A stretch of 9,583 nt of DNA. It comes from Prolixibacteraceae bacterium. GTDB taxonomy: Bacteria; Bacteroidota; Bacteroidia; Bacteroidales; Prolixibacteraceae. The notes below the pieces were generated by a model. The model was not told the origin of the DNA. It saw only the letters and a list, made by a program, of their open reading frames with translations, and ran no database searches. The stretch is from positions 1 to 9,583 of the forward strand of contig JALOCD010000137.1 of NCBI GenBank assembly GCA_023228025.1. Direction: 5' to 3'. Of the stretch, positions 5,148 to 9,583 are shown in pieces; position 1 is the first letter of the stretch, and each line of letters starts with the position of its first letter. The translations under genes and the position numbers were made by a program.

Positions 5148-7587
5148 CCGGCATCTTTTCACTTTTTCGTTGCTATTCTTCTGTTTCTTCAGTACCGTTG
5201 GATTTTCTCAGCCTAAACAAATTCATGGTCGGGTTGTGAGCTCAGCCGATCTTTCCCCTCTTCCTTTTGTCCATCTTCGGTTTGATTTTGGCAATAGCGG
5301 AACCATCAGCAACATCGACGGGAATTTTACACTTTCCGACACAGTGCGCGAAGTCCAGCTTAGCTATATCGGTTTTCAGCCATTGAATGTGGCAGTCGGG
5401 AGGTCAAATGATGAAGTCTGGATCATAAAATTAACACCCGACAAACACATGCTCAGCACCATCGAGGTTCGTCCTGGAAGGGATCCTGCCTACCGCATCA
5501 TGCAGTCGGTCATGGATCACGCAAAAGAGAACAACCCCAACAACCTGGGAAGTTTCCAATATACCTCCTACCACAAATTCTGGTTGTCGGCTGATCCGAT
5601 AACTGACAGTAAATTCAGCGGAAAACTAAAAATTTCGCCCATAGAGATTCAGAAACTGCAGCAAAAGTTCGAAGCTAACCACATGCTACTGATTGAGACG
5701 TTGAGCAGAAAAAAGTTCCTTCAACCCCAGCACGAAAACGAGGAGATTATCTCATCCAAGGTATCCGGGTTGAAGAAGGAGAGCTTCTTCCTCCTGGCAA
5801 CCCAGCTTCAAAGCTTTTCGATTTATGAGGAAAATTTCTCCCTCCTCAGTAAAAAATTCCTCTCTCCTGTCTCCAAAACTGCGTTAAAAAATTATTCTTT
5901 CATCCTCGAAGACACCCTGTTGATTGACCATAAGGACACTGTTTTCCTTATTCGGTTTCACCCTGCAAAGGATCGGAATTTTGATGGGTTAAAGGGATTT
6001 TTGCACATCAATTCACACGGGTATGCCGTTCAGAGCGTAATTGCAGAACCTGCGATTTCAGACAAGAAAGAGATATTTGCCTCTATTTGGCAACATTACG
6101 ACAGGGTGGATTCTAACCGGTGGTTTCCATCTGAACTTAATGCCGCCATCAATTTCAGAATGATGACCAGTTTCCCGTTGGATTCTTTGGGTAAAAAACG
6201 AAATCCGCTTGAACTGTCAGTCACTGCCAACAGCCGAACCTACTTGTATCAAAGGGAGTTAAATATTCCGCTCGACCCAAAATCATTCCCCAAATATGGC
6301 GTAACGGTTTCGCACGAACAGCGCGATTCGCTCCTGGATACAAAAGGGTTCAGGTACATCCCTCTAACACCCAAGGATTCTGTCACCTATCTTTACCTCG
6401 ATAGTCTGGGGAATAAGCTAAGGTTAAATGAAAAAGCAAAATTACTGCATTCCCTTTCGCTCGGCACTGTCCCAATTGGAGTGGTTAGTGTCAATTACAC
6501 CTACCTGTTTGGTTACAACATCAACGAAGGTTATAAAATTGGTCTTGGTGTAGAAACCAATCGCAAACTATCAAAATATATCGCGGCAGGCACCTATTTT
6601 ATCTACAGTACCCGGGATGGGCTTTTCAGGCATGGAGAGTGGTTAAGGATCTATCCAACAGGCTATCCCGACTTAAAGATACAATTGGCTTACAAGGATA
6701 TGAAGAAGGAGTTTGGAGAATCGACGCTTCTGGAAGAGTATGATATTTTCGAACCCGAGTATTTCAGGTCACTTCTGCTTCAGCACATGTTCCACACCAA
6801 AAGCTATACCGCCAGTGTGGAAATGCGGCCGGTTCAGCCGCTGAACCTAAGGCTCTTTATCGACAAAGCCACCAACCTCGACAATGCCTACGGCGATGTG
6901 GTTGTCGCTGGCTGGGATCCATTCCAGTTGACTCGTGTTGGTTTTCAATTGCGCTATTCGCCTGGCATTGCATTTCTCCACGAAGTTGATGAACTGATCC
7001 AGAGTTCCCCACCGCACGCTGACATCTATCTCACAGCAATTCAAGAACTTAGTGCATTTAAAAGTCAATATCGATTCACCAAATTTGAGGCAAAGGGAAA
7101 ATTTCGCCTCCGATTGTCCGCATTGGGTACCACTTCATTCATGCTCAGGGCAGGCAAAATCCTTCAGACGGCGCCATCTACCGAATGGTTCAACGGATAC
7201 GGCAGCTATTCAGGAGGTTTTACCATCCTGGCGCCCTATACTTTTGCCACCATGCGCCTCAATGAGTTTTCAGTCGACCAGTTTAGCTCCCTGCATATCC
7301 GCCACAGTTTTGGGACCGGATTCATTCCCTCCTGGTATTTTATCCGACCAGAGCTGGCCATAGCCCAAAATATTGGAATTGGTTCCCTCCAATCCAAATA
7401 TTCTGTTCCCACCGGAGCAAATGATTTTAGAAAAGGTTTTTATGAATCAGGAGTGGAGCTAAACAGAATTTTGGGTTCCAGTTTTGCCGGACTGGGAATG
7501 GGTGTCTATTATCGGTATGGGCCATACCGGTTTAGTACCGACAAGCTCAATTTCGCGTACAAGTTTACGTTGAATTTTAAGTTTTGA
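5122..7587 (+). CDS. DUF5686 family outer-membrane protein with carboxypeptidase-like regulatory domain
   Basis: An 821-residue predicted outer-membrane protein of unknown function. Residues 1-29 form a signal peptide (basic SFRSTKNSR, then an F/L-rich core ending GFSQ) with no lipobox cysteine. Residues about 33-105 form a carboxypeptidase-D-regulatory-like beta-sandwich (IHGRVVSS, DGNFTLSD, VQLSYIGFQPL), the same domain that starts SusC-like and many other Bacteroidota surface proteins. The DUF5686 region begins near 120 with DPAYRIMQSVMDHAKENNPN. The C-terminal half, from about 430, is rich in alternating aromatic strands and ends in phenylalanine (LNFKF), as expected for a barrel inserted by BamA. 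I see no TonB plug or TonB box, so it is not a TonB-dependent receptor. The only plausible start is the ATG inside the end of the preceding gene, since it provides the signal peptide. Co-transcription with the sigma pair suggests it is a target or sensor of that system. Confidence 0.88.
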   Translation: MSFRSTKNSRHLFTFSLLFFCFFSTVGFSQPKQIHGRVVSSADLSPLPFVHLRFDFGNSGTISNIDGNFTLSDTVREVQLSYIGFQPLNVAVGRSNDEVWIIKLTPDKHMLSTIEVRPGRDPAYRIMQSVMDHAKENNPNNLGSFQYTSYHKFWLSADPITDSKFSGKLKISPIEIQKLQQKFEANHMLLIETLSRKKFLQPQHENEEIISSKVSGLKKESFFLLATQLQSFSIYEENFSLLSKKFLSPVSKTALKNYSFILEDTLLIDHKDTVFLIRFHPAKDRNFDGLKGFLHINSHGYAVQSVIAEPAISDKKEIFASIWQHYDRVDSNRWFPSELNAAINFRMMTSFPLDSLGKKRNPLELSVTANSRTYLYQRELNIPLDPKSFPKYGVTVSHEQRDSLLDTKGFRYIPLTPKDSVTYLYLDSLGNKLRLNEKAKLLHSLSLGTVPIGVVSVNYTYLFGYNINEGYKIGLGVETNRKLSKYIAAGTYFIYSTRDGLFRHGEWLRIYPTGYPDLKIQLAYKDMKKEFGESTLLEEYDIFEPEYFRSLLLQHMFHTKSYTASVEMRPVQPLNLRLFIDKATNLDNAYGDVVVAGWDPFQLTRVGFQLRYSPGIAFLHEVDELIQSSPPHADIYLTAIQELSAFKSQYRFTKFEAKGKFRLRLSALGTTSFMLRAGKILQTAPSTEWFNGYGSYSGGFTILAPYTFATMRLNEFSVDQFSSLHIRHSFGTGFIPSWYFIRPELAIAQNIGIGSLQSKYSVPTGANDFRKGFYESGVELNRILGSSFAGLGMGVYYRYGPYRFSTDKLNFAYKFTLNFKF

Positions 7588-7595
7588 GGCGGGGT

Positions 7596-7630
7596 GGTCG
7601 GCAGTTAGTTAATGGCGGTTGGCGATTGGC
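7596..7630. repeat. Degenerate 7-bp tandem array, consensus RGTTGGC
   Basis: Five consecutive heptamers in strict 7-bp register, starting 8 bp after the DUF5686 stop codon. The fourth and fifth units are ggttggc and gattggc; four of five end in GGC and the second unit is the most decayed. The register makes chance unlikely, but divergence is high. Confidence 0.65.
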
Positions 7631-7780
7631 TTTTATCCTGTGGGGTTTTTAAATATTTGTTCCGTCCGTCCGAATGGATATTAAATCATTTTTGAAAATG
7701 CTACCGCGGACGGTGGTCATCGTGGATTCGTTTACCCGGTTCATTGTTTCTCCGTTTCATTTCTGCCACCGTTCGGAGTT

Positions 7781-7844
7781 CAGGTCACCAAGTCGCCCCT
7801 TCTCCCACTCTCCCCGTCCCCAAGTCCATCAGTCCCCAAGTCTT
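7781..7844. repeat. 8-bp tandem array, consensus CaaGTCcC, eight copies
   Basis: Eight consecutive octamers in register. Positions 5 and 6 of the unit are T and C in all eight copies; the other positions drift. The best-preserved units resemble caagtccc (for example at 7789, 7821 and 7837). On the plus strand the tract is nearly all C and T apart from the short AAG/AG cores. Confidence 0.75.
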
Positions 7845-7879
7845 TTCCCGTCATATCCGTCTTCCCAGTCCTCTCCGTC
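7844..7879. repeat. 9-bp tandem array ending in the permease stop codon
   Basis: Four nonamers of the pattern YYYYCCGTC, with GTC at 7850, 7859, 7868 and 7877, exactly 9 bp apart; the third unit has AGTC. The last unit covers two bases of the permease stop codon (7878-7880 on the plus strand). It follows the 8-bp array without a gap, so the period changes from 8 to 9 at about 7844. Confidence 0.65.
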
Positions 7880-9125
7880 ATTCATAACGCAGCGCCTCAA
7901 TCGGATCCAACTTAGCGGCTTTAACGGCAGGAATAACGCCTGAGGCGAAGCTGACCAGCAGGCAAACGGTAACTCCGCCAATCATCCAGTTCCATGGCAC
8001 GATGAAGGCGGTTCCCATAAAAAGGGAAATAATGTTGCCGGCAAGGATTCCCAGCAGGATACCCAAAGCGCCGCCCATTTGGCCAATCACGATCGATTCG
8101 ATCAAAAACTGGTGGCGGATGGTGCCGGAGTTGGCGCCAATGGCTTTACGGATGCCGATCTCCCGGGTGCGCTCGGCAACCGTAACAAGCAAGATATTCA
8201 TCAATCCGATGGCAGCGCCAAGCAATGTGATGACGCCAATAATGGTGGCGGCCATCGTAACATATTTGATGTTGTCAAGAAGGATGTTGACCAGGTTGTC
8301 GCTCTTTTCTACAACAAAATCACTGTCGTCCAAAATATTGAGCTTGCGGATATTTCGGAAAACACCCTCTGCCTCACCGGTTGCGGCATCCATCAACTGC
8401 GCGGAGTAAGGATGCACGCTGATCCTGAAATTCATTTTTGGCCGGGCAAAATATTGGCGCACATTGGCAAAGGGTAGGAAAACCAGCCTGTCGCCGGTCT
8501 CGCCGAAACCACTTCCTTTCGACTTCAGGGTGCCCACCACAACATATTTTCCACTTCCGATCGTAAGCAGCTTCCCAATAGGATCAACTCCTTTGGGGAA
8601 CATCTTCGGCACCATTTCTGCCCCGATCAAAGCCACATTGGTCCCATCGAAGGCCTCCTGCATCGAAATATTACGCCCGCTTTCAATATCATATCCATCG
8701 GTAGCAAGGTAGTTTTCATCAACACCCCTGACGATCACATTCGGATTGCTCTTCTTCGATTCGTATTTAACGGTCGCCGTATTGGTTGCCATCGTTGAAA
8801 TAGAAACGATGGCGGGGAAATGGAACTGGTCCCTGAAATCCCTGGCCTGAAAATAGCTGATGTAGCTGTAGTTTTTGGAACGGTATCGCTGATTGCCAAT
8901 CTGAATTCTCATGCCCCTGCTCTGAATGGAAAAGGTGTTGGCCCCCAAACGGGTGAAATCTGCGGTAATGGCATTCTTGATGGAGTCAATGGCGGTCAGG
9001 ATGCCTACCAACGCCGAAATTCCCACTGCGATAATCAGGATCGTCAGTACCGACCGAAGCAGGTTGCTCCTGATCGACTGAAAAGCGATGTGAATATTTT
9101 CAACAACAAGTGGCTTAAGTAACAT
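7878..9125 (-). CDS. MacB/FtsX-type ABC transporter permease
   Basis: Inner-membrane permease of a type VII (MacB-like) ABC system, which uses ATP hydrolysis in the cytoplasm to drive movements of a periplasmic domain rather than ordinary transmembrane transport. The 415 residues show the expected order: TM1 at about 23-46 after the SIRSNLLRSVLT motif, a MacB periplasmic core domain at about 47-285, then TM2 (288-314), TM3 (341-370) and TM4 (378-400). The coupling-helix signature AERTREIGIRKAIGA (317-331) and the C-terminal VIPAVKAAKLDPIEALRYE are diagnostic. The chosen ATG gives a normal N-terminus. MacB-type systems need an ATPase and usually a periplasmic adaptor. Neither is fused here or present in the window; they may lie beyond the right edge. 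The substrate cannot be inferred. Confidence 0.94.
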   Translation of the reverse strand: MLLKPLVVENIHIAFQSIRSNLLRSVLTILIIAVGISALVGILTAIDSIKNAITADFTRLGANTFSIQSRGMRIQIGNQRYRSKNYSYISYFQARDFRDQFHFPAIVSISTMATNTATVKYESKKSNPNVIVRGVDENYLATDGYDIESGRNISMQEAFDGTNVALIGAEMVPKMFPKGVDPIGKLLTIGSGKYVVVGTLKSKGSGFGETGDRLVFLPFANVRQYFARPKMNFRISVHPYSAQLMDAATGEAEGVFRNIRKLNILDDSDFVVEKSDNLVNILLDNIKYVTMAATIIGVITLLGAAIGLMNILLVTVAERTREIGIRKAIGANSGTIRHQFLIESIVIGQMGGALGILLGILAGNIISLFMGTAFIVPWNWMIGGVTVCLLVSFASGVIPAVKAAKLDPIEALRYE

Positions 9126-9137
9126 AACTGAACAAAC

Positions 9138-9172
9138 AAATTAAAAATTACAGATTAAAGATTACAAATTAC
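9138..9172. repeat. A/T-rich 7-bp tandem array, consensus RRATTAM, five copies
   Basis: Five consecutive heptamers in perfect register, each matching A-R-A-T-T-A-M; the best-defined forms are AAATTAC and AGATTAC. The array lies 12 bp upstream of the permease start codon, inside its presumed 5' leader. AAATTAC is the reverse complement of the GTAATTT units at 115-128. Confidence 0.8.
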
Positions 9173-9278
9173 TGCTTGATGGTCTTTTGTTAGAATGGCA
9201 AAAGCTGCAAGATTTGCAGGTGCTTTTCTGTAATGATATGAATGACAAGGTAGTCTATTTTTTTAAACTTTGAACGTA

Positions 9279-9310
9279 TAAAGGTAATAATGAATTAAGG
9301 ATGGCGCAAT
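9279..9310 (-). promoter_or_regulatory. Weak promoter candidate for the permease gene
   Basis: On the minus strand TACCTTTA (9286 to 9279) matches five of six defined positions of TAnnTTTG, with ATTG (9310 to 9307, consensus TTTG) 20 bp upstream. The leader would be about 145 nt and would contain the whole heptamer array. Both elements are imperfect in A/T-rich DNA. Confidence 0.28.
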
Positions 9311-9496
9311 ACCATAATGTAAAAACAGAGGCAAATGACAACGGTACAATTTTCGCAATTGAGTCCACTATAACAAGTCTTTTCCTGATACAAAGACACC
9401 AAGAAGACACAATAGTTTACAAAGAATTATAGTGCTGATATTAAAACCTTTGTGATACCTTCTATGTTGAAAAACAAATTTTAGAGCTAAAATCTT

Positions 9497-9583
9497 TCAA
9501 TTTTGCCCTTTTCTTTTTCGTAAACCCTTTTTTAGTTCAAAACAAGGATTTGTCAAGGCCGTAGCGAAGCGGAGTTCATATAG
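9497..9583 (-). CDS. Possible C-terminal tail of a gene running off the right edge
   Basis: On the minus strand one frame is open from the window edge to a TGA at 9497-9499 and codes 28 residues beginning LYELRFATALTNP and ending in a basic tail (KKGLRKRKGQN). I do not recognise it. A 28-codon open stretch can occur by chance, and the DNA looks like the repeat-bearing spacer around it. If real, it would be the gene upstream of the permease, separated by about 370 bp. Confidence 0.15.
   Translation of the reverse strand, partial: LYELRFATALTNPCFELKKGLRKRKGQN

Larger units (their letters stand above)
7588..7877. other. Repeat-rich spacer between convergent genes
   Basis: About 290 bp between the ends of two convergent genes, with no supported gene. 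It contains a degenerate 7-bp tandem array (7596-7630), a 4-bp TCCG triplication (7661-7672), an 8-bp array (7781-7844) and a 9-bp array (7844-7879). The right-hand 100 bp are strongly pyrimidine-rich on the plus strand. I see no clear bidirectional terminator hairpin. An 89-codon open frame from 7674 is Ser/Pro-rich only because it translates the repeats. Confidence 0.7.
9126..9583. other. A/T-rich region upstream of the permease, no convincing gene
   Basis: 458 bp with no supported full gene on either strand. It contains the heptamer array at 9138-9172, a weak minus-strand promoter candidate near 9279-9310, two AAGACAC copies 11 bp apart (9393-9399 and 9404-9410), a CAAGG direct repeat (9543-9547 and 9554-9558), and a GCGAAGC mini-hairpin sequence at 9564-9570. 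A minus-strand frame is open at the right edge and is listed separately. Confidence 0.6.

Noticed and set aside
5122..7587. A TonB-dependent (SusC-like) receptor
   Set aside because: The first domain is shared with SusC-like proteins, but there is no plug domain or TonB box, and the sequence after residue 120 matches the DUF5686 pattern.
7662..7715. A hairpin between CCGTCCG (7662-7668) and CGGACGG (7707-7713)
   Set aside because: Only 7 bp of complementarity across a loop of nearly 40 nt, and the left arm is itself part of a TCCG simple repeat; likely chance.
7596..7879. A CRISPR array
   Set aside because: Units are 7-9 bp with no spacers of 26-40 bp and no cas genes; these are simple tandem repeats.
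7674..7943. An 89-codon plus-strand open frame, Ser/Pro-rich
   Set aside because: Its composition comes from translating the 8- and 9-bp repeats, and it continues antisense into the permease gene.
8002..8409. A 135-codon plus-strand open frame
   Set aside because: Antisense to the C-terminal, motif-bearing part of the ABC permease; nothing recognisable in its translation.

Overview
The window looks like chromosomal DNA of a Bacteroidota bacterium, probably from the Bacteroidales/Marinilabiliales side (inference). The grounds are a DUF5686-type outer-membrane protein, a family I know only from this phylum; an RsuA/RluB-type pseudouridine synthase with a long basic N-terminal extension; an EGNGG-type phosphohexomutase; upstream sites resembling the phylum's TTTG / TAnnTTTG promoter; and gene starts mostly without a Shine-Dalgarno sequence. 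I see no phage, transposase, plasmid, CRISPR, tRNA or rRNA sequence.

Layout. Positions 1-128 are an A/T-rich spacer with two heptamer repeats and a 14-bp palindrome. Two minus-strand housekeeping genes follow: malate dehydrogenase (129-1061) and a phosphoglucosamine/phosphohexose mutase (1209-2597). Diverging from the mutase is a pseudouridine synthase, best started at 2737 (to 3915). After 56 bp comes a tight plus-strand operon: an ECF sigma factor (3972-4466), a four-helix membrane protein that is probably its anti-sigma factor (4467-5147; stop and start codons abut), and an 821-residue DUF5686 outer-membrane barrel protein (5122-7587; overlaps the previous gene by 26 bp). A roughly 290-bp spacer full of short-period tandem repeats separates this from a convergent MacB/FtsX-type ABC permease (7878-9125, minus strand). 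The last 458 bp have no convincing gene, apart from a possible 28-residue gene tail at the right edge.

How the genes work together. The two left-hand genes serve central metabolism and cell-wall precursor supply. The pseudouridine synthase acts in ribosome maturation. The middle operon reads as an envelope-sensing unit: cytoplasmic sigma factor, inner-membrane partner and outer-membrane barrel are made together. The permease needs an ATPase that is not encoded here.

The most unusual signals are non-coding. Tandem arrays with periods of 7, 8 and 9 bp lie in one spacer, the last running into the permease stop codon. A second A/T-rich 7-bp family occurs just upstream of the permease and, inverted, next to the mdh stop codon. 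The best candidate for a little-described system is the sigma / cysteine-free 4-TM partner / DUF5686 operon.
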